Shown here: positions 57,415-64,000 of the stretch, one piece after another
Position numbering within the stretch: the first letter of the stretch is position 1
How the letters are laid out: every line of letters begins with the position of its first letter
Assembly (NCBI GenBank): GCA_902762305.1
Contig: CACWNW010000005.1
Coordinates: 124,001-188,000 of the forward strand
Direction: 5' to 3'
DNA from: Fibrobacter succinogenes
Lineage (GTDB): Bacteria; Fibrobacterota; Fibrobacteria; Fibrobacterales; Fibrobacteraceae
DNA length: 64,000 bases
The notes under the pieces: model-generated
Told to the model about the DNA's origin: nothing
Seen by the model: only the letters and a program-made list of their open reading frames with translations
The model's database searches: none
Program-made: the position numbers and the translations under genes

Positions 57415-58347
57415 TTATGCCCGCGGGTGTGTCTTCTTGAAGGCGGCGCGCAGGCGTTCTGCATTTACATGCGTGTAGACTTGAGTGGTGGAGATGTTCG
57501 AATGCCCGAGCATCTCCTTCACGCTCATGATTTCGGCGCCGTTTTCGAGCAGGTGCGTGGCGAAGCTGTGCCGCAGCACATGCGGGGACGCCTTGCCTTC
57601 CCAGCCGATTTCGCGCAGCAGGTCGTGGATGTCGTTCCGGAGCGTGCGAAGCCCGAATGGCTTGCCGTCTTCGCTTAGGAATACGTAGCCTGTCGCGGTG
57701 GGCAGGTGGCCCGCTTCAACTTCCATCTGCTTGAATGTCGCGATGCGCTCGATGAAGCTTTCGGTGAGCGGTACGATGCGCTCCTTGTTGCCCTTGCCGA
57801 GCACGCGCACGAGCTTTGCGCTTGTGTCTATGCGGTCCCACGTGAGGCTCTGGCATTCCGAGATGCGCAGCCCCGAGCCGTAGATGAGTTCGAGCAGTAT
57901 GCGTGCACGCACCTGCTGTAGCGTCGGAGGGTCGGGCAGCTCCGGAAACTTTTCTTCGGCGAGGTCCTTTTGCCCGAGTACGTTCACGAGCCGTTTGGGG
58001 CGCTTGGGCATGGGCACGTTCTCGGCGGGATTCTTCTCGAGTGTCTTACTCTTGATGAGGTACTTGCCGAAACTCTTTAGAGCGGCGAGGTGCTCGCAGA
58101 TGCTCGTGGGGGCGAGTTTCTGCTTCATCTTCAAGTCCCACACGAATCCTTTCACGTTCATCTCGGAGAATGCGGAAAGTGCCGGCGCATTTCCGGCATC
58201 TGCATTGGTTGCGGGGGAGGGCGCGCCGCCCAGGTGCTCGAGGAACTTCACGAGCGACTTGCGGTAGGTATCCACCGTACGCGGCGAAAAGCGTCGCCTC
58301 TCCGCGATGTACTGCAGGAACTGCTCGATGTATTCCGGAAGGTTCAT
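57415..58347 (-). CDS. xer: Tyrosine recombinase, XerC/XerD type
   Basis: The 310-residue site-specific recombinase has a SAM-like N-terminal DNA-binding domain (SPRTVDTYRKSLVKFLEHLG) and a catalytic domain with the complete set: Arg in YGSGLRISE, Lys in GKGNKERIVPL, HVLRHSFATHLL (H-x-x-R), GHSNISTTQ (His) and the nucleophile Tyr in VYTHV. It should resolve chromosome dimers at dif. No phage or integron genes adjoin, so it is a housekeeping enzyme. XerC and XerD cannot be told apart here. An insertion of about 18 residues (about 42-60, PSPATNADAGNAPA) lies in the N-domain. Confidence 0.87.
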   Translation of the reverse strand: MNLPEYIEQFLQYIAERRRFSPRTVDTYRKSLVKFLEHLGGAPSPATNADAGNAPALSAFSEMNVKGFVWDLKMKQKLAPTSICEHLAALKSFGKYLIKSKTLEKNPAENVPMPKRPKRLVNVLGQKDLAEEKFPELPDPPTLQQVRARILLELIYGSGLRISECQSLTWDRIDTSAKLVRVLGKGNKERIVPLTESFIERIATFKQMEVEAGHLPTATGYVFLSEDGKPFGLRTLRNDIHDLLREIGWEGKASPHVLRHSFATHLLENGAEIMSVKEMLGHSNISTTQVYTHVNAERLRAAFKKTHPRA

Positions 58348-58547
58348 GCTGCGTAATTTAATAAACGGCTGGTGGCGCTAGGTCGCAGGGCACCGGCTTT
58401 ACCCGCTTTGCCAGCCCTGCATGCGACATGCGCTCGGCTTGTTCGTGAGATGCGCTTGCGAAAACATGCCGAATTGTCCCGAAATGTGCGAGAAGGGCTC
58501 TTTGGGTTGGTCTCGAAATGGTGAAAAATCTATTTTATGGGCAGAAT

Positions 58548-59759
58548 ATGAGAATCGCGAGTTTTTTTGAAATGTTTGTCGGCATGGTGGCGTTGGTATC
58601 GGCGCCAGTTCTGGCCGTCGACCGTGTGGCGGGCGCGAACGCCTCTCTCGATATTGAACCGGGGGCACGCTCTGCCGCGCTCGGTTCTGCTACGATGGCG
58701 ATTGATGGCGATTACCTTGGGCTCGTTTCCAACCCGTACCAGCTTTCCAATGTGCGCTACATGTGGGCGAGTTTCTCGCATACGGAGTATTTCGAGGACA
58801 CGCGGTACGATTATGCGTCGGTGACTGTCCCGCTTGGCTTGGACCAGGGGCTCGGCATTTCGTTTGCACGTTTTGGCGCCGACGACATTCCTTACATTCG
58901 CGAGGGCGATGCCTTGCCCGAGGGGAGCGACTACGAAACGCTCTCGATTGCAGACTGGATGCTTTCGGCTACATGGGGCCGCCGTATTTTTGAAAGGTTC
59001 GAACTGGGTGTAGGGTTCCACTTGCTATACCGCGACATGGACCAGTCCGGTTTCGGTTTCCGTGGCGATGTCGGCTTGCGTTACCGCATCATGGATGACC
59101 TCTATGTTTCGGGCCTCCTGAAGGGCTGGACCTCCTCTGCCACGAAATGGGATTCGGGCGAGTTCGAGTATTCCGCCCCGGACCTCTTCCTTGCGGCGAG
59201 CTATGGTCTGGACATCCGCTACCTCTACGGGAAGCTCGGGCTCTACTGGCAGAGTGCAGGCGTGTTCAGGCACGAGGCGCGCGACCTCGGGTTCGAGACC
59301 GACGAATCACGTGGCGATCCACTCTGGAGAAATCCGCTGGATTGGCTCTCGGGTGGCCGCGGCGGTATCGAGTTTTCTTTCGATTTCGGGCTCAGCCTGC
59401 GTGCGGGCCTGTCGAGCTTCACGACGTTCCGGAGCTTTACCGCGGGTGCGGGTCTTGTTATCGCGAAGTTCCTGCGGGTCGACTATGCGTTTGAATCGCA
59501 CCCGGTGCTTTCGCCGGTGCACCGCGTGAGCATAAGTGTTAGCCCGTACCTGTTCTCGCATGCGCCCAGGCCCGAACCGGTAAGGCCCGCGGCTGCGGCC
59601 CCGACCACGCTTCTCGGTGCGGAGGCGGAAGAACCCGAAGTGCAGGCCGAGGATGAACCGGCCCCGCAGGAGAACGCTCCGGCTGCTCCGGTCGTGGAGG
59701 AGACTTCTGAAGAGGTCTTCGAAACGCGTTCCTCCGGTGGAATACAGTGGGAAGAGTAG
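58548..59759 (+). CDS. PorV/PorQ-like outer-membrane protein
   Basis: The 403-residue protein starts at ATG 58548, giving a signal peptide ending SAPVLA; an in-frame ATG at 58518 is an alternative. The first strands read ASLDIEPGARSAALGSATMAI and GLVSNPYQLSN, as in PorV/UPF0164-type barrels (xxxPGARAxGMG). A barrel of about 340 residues is followed by a Pro/Glu/Ala tail (PEPVRPAAAAPTTL ... EEVFETRSSGG). PorV proteins act in type IX secretion in Bacteroidetes; that role is only a possibility here. Confidence 0.6.
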   Translation: MRIASFFEMFVGMVALVSAPVLAVDRVAGANASLDIEPGARSAALGSATMAIDGDYLGLVSNPYQLSNVRYMWASFSHTEYFEDTRYDYASVTVPLGLDQGLGISFARFGADDIPYIREGDALPEGSDYETLSIADWMLSATWGRRIFERFELGVGFHLLYRDMDQSGFGFRGDVGLRYRIMDDLYVSGLLKGWTSSATKWDSGEFEYSAPDLFLAASYGLDIRYLYGKLGLYWQSAGVFRHEARDLGFETDESRGDPLWRNPLDWLSGGRGGIEFSFDFGLSLRAGLSSFTTFRSFTAGAGLVIAKFLRVDYAFESHPVLSPVHRVSISVSPYLFSHAPRPEPVRPAAAAPTTLLGAEAEEPEVQAEDEPAPQENAPAAPVVEETSEEVFETRSSGGIQWEE

Positions 59760-59835
59760 CAAAATGTTGCCTGATTTTAACAATTTTCGAGCGAATTTTT
59801 ACACATCCCCTGTTTTTTAGTTTATATTTCTGCAT

Positions 59836-60492
59836 ATGACGCAATTGAAGAACTATCGCGAAGTTGGCATTTTTGACTTGTTGTCCGCACCGCTCAATCC
59901 GATTGGGGCGTTTGACGCAGAGCAGTTCAAGAAGGACGTTCGCAAGTTGATCGATGACAATCCCGATGATAAGTTCGTGGCGGTCGACCTGACGGGGCTT
60001 GATTTCGTCTATAGCGACGCCTACAATGCCTTTGTCCAGTTCCAGAGCGAACTTTCGAGTAAGGGCGGTATGCTTGCCCTTCTCAGCAACAGTCCGAGCA
60101 TAGTCGATGGCCTCAGGAAGGCCGGCCTTGACCGTTCGCTCAAGGTATTTTCGTTCGAAGCCGAGATGATGTCCTTCTCTCTGCATAGCCGCGGTCCGGC
60201 GGATTCTTCTGCACAGGAACCTGCACCTGCCGCTCCGGCAGAGCCGGAACCATCTCCGGTCGCTTCGCAGAACGGCTCCATGACAGAAACCGATCTGAGG
60301 GCCGAACGCCGTACGGGCCACAACCGCCGCTTTACCAAGAGTTTCAATGCTGTCGTGAAGGACGAGAAGAAGCTTGCCGCGAAGGGGATGAACATGCCCT
60401 TCGAGGAAGAATCCTCCTCGGGCAAGACGGTTTTCTTCATTATCCTTATCCTTCTGGTGCTTGGCGGAGTCGCCGCCTATTTCCTGATGTAA
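59836..60492 (+). CDS. STAS-domain protein with C-terminal membrane anchor
   Basis: The 218-residue protein has an N-terminal STAS-like domain (about 8-115; FVAVDLTGLDFVYSDAYNAFV and GGMLALLSNSPSIVDGLRKAGLD), an Ala/Pro linker, a basic segment (AERRTGHNRRFTKSFN) and a single C-terminal membrane span (about 197-217, VFFIILILLVLGGVAAYFLM). In anti-anti-sigma factors the loop has a phospho-Ser (DSSG); here it is YSDAY, with Ser present. The tail anchor would hold it on the cytoplasmic face. Its role is unknown. Confidence 0.7.
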   Translation: MTQLKNYREVGIFDLLSAPLNPIGAFDAEQFKKDVRKLIDDNPDDKFVAVDLTGLDFVYSDAYNAFVQFQSELSSKGGMLALLSNSPSIVDGLRKAGLDRSLKVFSFEAEMMSFSLHSRGPADSSAQEPAPAAPAEPEPSPVASQNGSMTETDLRAERRTGHNRRFTKSFNAVVKDEKKLAAKGMNMPFEEESSSGKTVFFIILILLVLGGVAAYFLM

Positions 60493-60500
60493 TCTGACGG

Positions 60501-61424
60501 ATGGCAGAAGGTTTTTCGGAACATCGCTGCAAAAAGAAGTACAAGTCCAAACGGCGAAACTATCCGGTTGTCCGGATTTTCTTGCTGTGCCTTTCCTTTT
60601 TCCTTTTCATAAAGCTCGGCTTTGCCGAGAAACTGGTGAACATGCTCCCACTCCCGGAAAACGAGGAAGTGGTGGTGAACGACTGGAAGTCGAAGTGCGA
60701 GTCGATGCGCGGTACGCCGTTCGAGCTGAAGGGCGAGCTCGGGCAGTGCTCGTGGGTTGTCGGTGATTCCGTATTCTTCTTGCCGAACGATTTTTTGCGG
60801 TATGTCGCATCGCAGGCGAAGTCCCCGCATTCCAAGCTCCATTGGATTGCTCCGCGCGATGATTTTTCGAACGCCATCCTTGTCCAGCGTGAAGATTCGT
60901 TAGTTTATACGTACGTCCATGTGATGGGCCAGGATTCGCTCTACTACTGGGTGAGCCTTGATAACGGTTGTCGCTATCCGGGAATTTGCCCCAGGCAGCC
61001 ACTCGACTGGTCGGCGGTCACCATCACCGGAGATTTCGACTTCGAAGGCAAGGAATCGATGCTGACGATGGATGCCATGCTCGGTATAGGCGAGGCTCCC
61101 ATCCATCCGATTCTTCCGGGCTACGTGCTCTCTACGGGAAGGGATTCCTTGGGGCATTTCGTGGAACTCGATCACGGGAACAACATCACTTCGCGCATGT
61201 CGGGCATGTATCCGGTGAACCCCGCCGATACGGTTCCCTTCATCGTTGGCGAATACCTCGACATGAATTCTACTGTCGGGCGCCTCGCTCCGCGGGACAG
61301 CGCGGAGTTCTTCCTCACCGTGCGGCAGAACGGTTTCTTTGTGCGCTGGGCCGATCTCTACGCGCAGACGCATCCGCTTGACAGTGCCGAAATTGCTAAA
61401 TTCGTAAAGCAGATAAAGCTTTAG
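60501..61424 (+). CDS. Degenerate LytM/M23-fold protein, membrane anchored
   Basis: The 307-residue protein has a basic start, a membrane span (about 24-41), a poorly conserved middle, and an M23-like fold at about 195-285. HPILPGYVLSTGRDSLGHFVELDHGNN looks like the LytM core in which HG..T follows, and SAEFFLTVRQNGFFVRW aligns with G-P-H-L-H-F-E-V-R-x-N-G, with Glu269 and Phe271 in place of the two His. It should not be an active peptidase. In E. coli such dLytM proteins (EnvC, NlpD) activate cell-wall amidases. That role is possible. The gene is 8 bases after the STAS gene. Confidence 0.6.
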   Translation: MAEGFSEHRCKKKYKSKRRNYPVVRIFLLCLSFFLFIKLGFAEKLVNMLPLPENEEVVVNDWKSKCESMRGTPFELKGELGQCSWVVGDSVFFLPNDFLRYVASQAKSPHSKLHWIAPRDDFSNAILVQREDSLVYTYVHVMGQDSLYYWVSLDNGCRYPGICPRQPLDWSAVTITGDFDFEGKESMLTMDAMLGIGEAPIHPILPGYVLSTGRDSLGHFVELDHGNNITSRMSGMYPVNPADTVPFIVGEYLDMNSTVGRLAPRDSAEFFLTVRQNGFFVRWADLYAQTHPLDSAEIAKFVKQIKL

Positions 61425-61440
61425 CATTTTCGGAGAGTTT

Positions 61441-62511
61441 GTGTCGAATAGAAATCCAATAGTAGTCCTCCTCATGGCGCTTGTTGCGCTGTCTTTCTGC
61501 GTAACCGCATGTACGCAGGGCGACGATGGCGTGCTCCCGCTTTCGTCGGGCGACGACTACTTTACGGGCAAGGGATTTTTCCGCCAGGCGGAACTTGATT
61601 CCGGTGCGCGCATTCATCTTGCTTCCGATACGCTCTTTTTGAAGATGGGGGAACTCTGGACTTTTGCCAATTGCGCCCTCAAGGAAATTGAGGTCGAGAA
61701 GAGCAGGGACGGGGAATCGCTTGTGCTTTCGCCCACGGTAGTCCTCGAATACGATGGGGAGGATTGCCCTGCGCCGTACTACCATCCGGATACGGTTCTC
61801 GCGCTTGTCTTCGATGACGACGACATGGAAGGAGCTTCGCGTATTTTGGTGCGCAACGACGAGGGCTCGCTGCTCGATTCCATACTCCTGCGCCGCGGGA
61901 ACTTTGAACTCGATACGTTCAACATCTTTGTGGATTCCCTTTTCGATTCTGTGCATGCGCTCCCGCTGCGCACGAAGGATTCTCCCTCGATTTTGAGGGT
62001 GCTGGATAGCATTACGCCCCGCGTGTTCTATTGGCGGCCGATGAAGTCGGATTGCGAATTGCGCGTCGACATGTGCGATTCGGTGGTGAACGATACGCTG
62101 TTCCCGTCTTCTTGGAACCTGAATGATACGGCGCTTGTGCCCATGCGCAAGGCCTGCGCTATCGGTGATTCCGTGTACTGCGTGAGCTCCCGCTGGGTGA
62201 ATGATTCCGCCTCTTTGGACGGCGTGCAGGAACGCGCCGATACGGTGTGGCACACGAGCCTCTACTATGTGGAGAAGATTCCCGAATGCGCTTCGGTGAA
62301 CTCCATCTCCTTCGGGTCGCTTGTCTTGGGCAAAAAGTTTACCATAGTGCGCGAACTCATGGTCCCCGACGAGAGCGAGACGTCTTGCGGGCCTTCGACA
62401 AAGAAGGATCTGTTCGTTTACGATATCCAGCGTATGCGCTTTTTCCCCGATACCTTGGATGTCGATTCCCTTTACGGAATCTGGAAGTCCAAGGCGACGG
62501 TCGTAAAGTAG
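61441..62511 (+). CDS. Lipoprotein of unknown function
   Basis: The 356-residue lipoprotein (GTG start; lipobox VTAC, Cys24) is 16 bases downstream of the LytM-like gene. It is Asp-rich (VFDDDDMEGAS), has several Cys (ANCALKE, DGEDCP, SDCELRVDMC, KACAIGDSVYC) that may form disulfides in the periplasm, and contains no motif I know. The near genes suggest a cell-envelope role. Confidence 0.6.
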   Translation: MSNRNPIVVLLMALVALSFCVTACTQGDDGVLPLSSGDDYFTGKGFFRQAELDSGARIHLASDTLFLKMGELWTFANCALKEIEVEKSRDGESLVLSPTVVLEYDGEDCPAPYYHPDTVLALVFDDDDMEGASRILVRNDEGSLLDSILLRRGNFELDTFNIFVDSLFDSVHALPLRTKDSPSILRVLDSITPRVFYWRPMKSDCELRVDMCDSVVNDTLFPSSWNLNDTALVPMRKACAIGDSVYCVSSRWVNDSASLDGVQERADTVWHTSLYYVEKIPECASVNSISFGSLVLGKKFTIVRELMVPDESETSCGPSTKKDLFVYDIQRMRFFPDTLDVDSLYGIWKSKATVVK

Positions 62512-62529
62512 TATTGGCGAGGTTTTCAC

Positions 62530-63267
62530 ATGCTTGTTGATGGTGTCGAATTTACGTTTGCTCCCGAGATTGCGGCAGACGATTATCAGGTCATTCTGGA
62601 TTGCAACTTTTTTTGCGATTGGCTTACGGCGGTAAAGTCCAGATTCAAGGTGCAGAAAGTTCACTTTGCGTCTGTCGATTTCTTGCGGAAAGTCCATAGG
62701 CCACTATTTATTAAGTTGTCTGCAACGGCGACACTTCCCGACGGTCGCCCGGTCAACGGGATTGTGGTGCTGCGCGGGAACGCCGTGGGTGTGCTTGTGG
62801 TGCTGCGCTGCGAAGGCGAAAAGTACCTGCTGCTCGTGCGCCAGCCCCGCTTGGCCATCTCCGAGACGACGTCCCTCGAGATACCTGCCGGAATTCTCGA
62901 CTGGAGCGGCGACTACCGCAAGGTGGCGCTCTCGGAACTCGAAGAGGAAGCGCAGATTGTCGCCGACGAGTCGGAACTGATCGACCTTACCGAGTTCTGG
63001 TGGAAGGGCTCGACTCCCGGTTTTGCCGGCAGCTGCGGGCTCTTGGACGAGCGGATTCGTTTGTATGCAATAGAGCGCGATGTGACCCGCGAACAGCTCG
63101 CCGCCATGAACGGAAAGAACCAGACGTATGTCGACGAGAACGAGTGGATACGCACGGAAGTGCTCCCCTACGAAGAAGCCGCCCACAAGTTCGTGGACGG
63201 CAAGAATCTGATAGCCTTGTTCCTTTACGAACGCTGGCTGGAAGCTAACGCGGTTACTAGTTGCTAG
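62530..63267 (+). CDS. Nudix hydrolase-like protein with atypical Nudix box
   Basis: The 245-residue protein has a Nudix region EIPAGILDWSGDYRKVALSELEEEAQI. The end matches RExxEE with Ser for Arg, the first Glu of the box is not at its place, and the G after EE is Gln. ELEEE, which supplies metal ligands, is intact. ADP-ribose pyrophosphatase types share PAG...D in front. The protein may hydrolyse a nucleoside diphosphate derivative or may have diverged. The last codons (V-T-S-C-stop) fall in a heptad-repeat element. Confidence 0.65.
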   Translation: MLVDGVEFTFAPEIAADDYQVILDCNFFCDWLTAVKSRFKVQKVHFASVDFLRKVHRPLFIKLSATATLPDGRPVNGIVVLRGNAVGVLVVLRCEGEKYLLLVRQPRLAISETTSLEIPAGILDWSGDYRKVALSELEEEAQIVADESELIDLTEFWWKGSTPGFAGSCGLLDERIRLYAIERDVTREQLAAMNGKNQTYVDENEWIRTEVLPYEEAAHKFVDGKNLIALFLYERWLEANAVTSC

Positions 63268-63345
63268 TGACTAGAATTTCTATTATCAAGAGGCTTCTAG
63301 ATTAAGGCTTTACTAGTAACTCAGAACTTGGAACTAGGAACTGTG
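63252..63345. repeat. Inverted repeat built from 7-base tandem units (copy 4)
   Basis: Left arm: ggttact, agttgct, agtgact, agaattt (63252-63279). Right arm, in the opposite polarity: aactcag, aacttgg, aactagg, aactgtg (63318-63345). The left arm includes the Nudix gene stop codon, and the right arm ends one base before the end of the small membrane protein gene. It separates convergent genes. Confidence 0.7.
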
Positions 63346-63346
63346 C

Positions 63347-63559
63347 TTACCAGTTCCCCAGGTTATTGACGGTGAGGCCTACGAAGAATACGAGCAGGTA
63401 GCCGTACCAGAGTCCGGTGAGGATGTAGTTCGAGGCTCGCTTGTACGCCTTCGGTTCGTTCTTGTTCTTTTCGCGTATGCGGATGATGTTCTTGCGCAGG
63501 TAGAATACGGAGACGGCGATGCCGATGAGGGATGCAATTATCAGAAGTACGTAAGCCAT
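63347..63559 (-). CDS. Small membrane protein of unknown function
   Basis: A 70-residue protein with two membrane spans (about 2-20, AYVLLIIASLIGIAVSVFYL; and about 46-64, GLWYGYLLVFFVGLTV) and a basic loop (RKNIIRIREKNKNEPKAYKR) between. ATG 63559 is chosen since a longer in-frame extension (to 63595) runs into a terminator. No homologue comes to mind. Confidence 0.6.
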   Translation of the reverse strand: MAYVLLIIASLIGIAVSVFYLRKNIIRIREKNKNEPKAYKRASNYILTGLWYGYLLVFFVGLTVNNLGNW

Positions 63560-63583
63560 GCTTTTAATATAGAAAATTTCCCC

Positions 63584-63608
63584 AAAAGCCCTCATTTCGG
63601 GCTTTTTT
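63584..63608 (+). terminator. Terminator-like hairpin upstream of rimP
   Basis: AAAAGCCC (63584-63591) and GGGCTTTT (63599-63606), an 8-bp stem with a 7-base loop and TT following. It would stop plus-strand read-through before rimP; the minus strand also ends with four T. Confidence 0.6.
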
Positions 63609-63730
63609 GGTTGCCTAGGGGCGAAAAAATTTCTCTATTTGGTGTGTCTTGACGTTCGTGGACCCGATTTCGGCTTAAATGAGCAGATTTCGGGGCCGTA
63701 TACGAACGCCGTTTATTATACGAGGTCTAT

Positions 63731-64000
63731 TTGGTTAACCAGAAGTTGGATACGCTTATCGCCGAGGCATGTGAGGCTGTGGGCGTGACGTTGGTGGAAC
63801 AGGACATGTTCCGTGCCGGGAAGCGTAAGACGCTCCGCTTATACATTGACAAGCCCGAAGGCGTTACGATTGACGATTGCTCCAATGTAAGCCGCCACCT
63901 TTCCGACGCGCTGGACCTCGATCCGGATATTATCGAAGGTGCCTACACGCTCGAGGTGTCGTCGCCGGGGTTAGACCGCCCCCTCAAGTCGGTTGCCGAT
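63731..64000 (+). CDS. rimP: Ribosome maturation factor RimP (partial, runs off the window)
   Basis: The first 90 codons of a RimP homologue, needed for 30S assembly. Start is TTG 63731, with CGAGG 6-10 bases upstream ([19 protein letters not shown] as translated). Motifs: [31 protein letters not shown] (partly quoted) and [12 protein letters not shown], with the SSPGLDRPL hallmark. In most bacteria rimP is followed by nusA, infB, rbfA and truB, so that operon probably continues beyond the window. Confidence 0.93.
   Translation, partial: MVNQKLDTLIAEACEAVGVTLVEQDMFRAGKRKTLRLYIDKPEGVTIDDCSNVSRHLSDALDLDPDIIEGAYTLEVSSPGLDRPLKSVAD

Noticed and set aside
57415-58347. Phage or integron integrase
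   Set aside because: No att duplication, phage gene or cassette array is seen nearby; motifs and length are those of XerC/D.
58348-58547. Structured RNA in the gap before the PorV-like gene
   Set aside because: Some GC-rich dyads (GTCGC ... GCGAC, CAGGG ... CCCTG) can be drawn at 58382-58430, but they are imperfect and match no RNA family I can name.

Overview
The window looks like chromosomal DNA from the genus Fibrobacter or a close relative. The strongest clue is a set of five copies (four genes) of the C-terminal domain known from Fibrobacter as the 'Fibrobacter succinogenes major paralogous domain', most of them on Ser-rich lipoproteins. A cell-envelope-heavy gene content, an intracellular GH8 xylo-oligosaccharidase and a DAP-type murE fit a Gram-negative plant-fibre degrader. 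I could not run any search, so family names rest on motifs read by eye.

Layout. 1-4236: three paralogous lipoprotein genes, with a HigB/HigA toxin-antitoxin pair inserted antisense between the second and third. 4233-7441 (minus): MATE exporter, acyl-CoA thioesterase, DegT-type aminotransferase. 7554-14439 (plus): rpsT, then mglA-mglB, a DUF2914-like protein, a 964-residue outer-membrane barrel and an Omp85-type protein. 14459-19077: uppP, a deacetylase-like protein, an M23 peptidase, tRNA-Ala and a cyclophilin. 19309-23069: pyrR, pyrB, a zinc-site-less dihydroorotase (pyrX-like) and a PilZ protein. 23160-28932: type IV pilus assembly operon pilM-N-O-P-Q behind a good sigma70-type promoter. 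29016-37320: an M41-like protein, holA, greA, argJ, a MORN/paralogous-domain lipoprotein, GH8, a thioredoxin-reductase-like flavoprotein beside a radical SAM enzyme, and an outer-membrane protein. 37659-51513: the division/cell-wall (dcw) cluster mraZ-rsmH-ftsL-ftsI-murE-murF-ftsW-murG-murC-ftsQ-ftsA-ftsZ, lacking mraY, murD, murB and ddl at their usual places. 51630-52125: a 97-bp tandem array of two-hairpin units. 52176-63559: envelope proteins, purT, xerC, a STAS protein, a degenerate LytM-fold protein, a Nudix protein and a small membrane protein. The window ends inside rimP.

How the genes work together. The dcw genes overlap or abut and should be one translationally coupled unit making lipid-linked murein precursors and the divisome; uppP recycles the lipid carrier. 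pilM-Q builds the inner-membrane platform and secretin of a type IV pilus, and the MglA/MglB pair (polarity GTPase and its GAP) and the PilZ protein are plausible controllers of it. pyrR-pyrB-pyrX is a pyrimidine module.

The signals I find most interesting are not protein genes: (1) the 97-bp tandem array downstream of ftsZ, in which stem sequences change between units but stay paired, with a single relative behind argJ that appears to act as its terminator; (2) four intergenic inverted repeats built from 7-base tandem units; and (3) REP-like palindromes, one of which is translated as part of a lipoprotein signal peptide. Among proteins, the AMIN/coiled-coil/SH3/PilP fusion, the pseudo-dihydroorotase, the LytM fold with its HxH lost and the thioredoxin-reductase-like/radical SAM pair deserve a second look.
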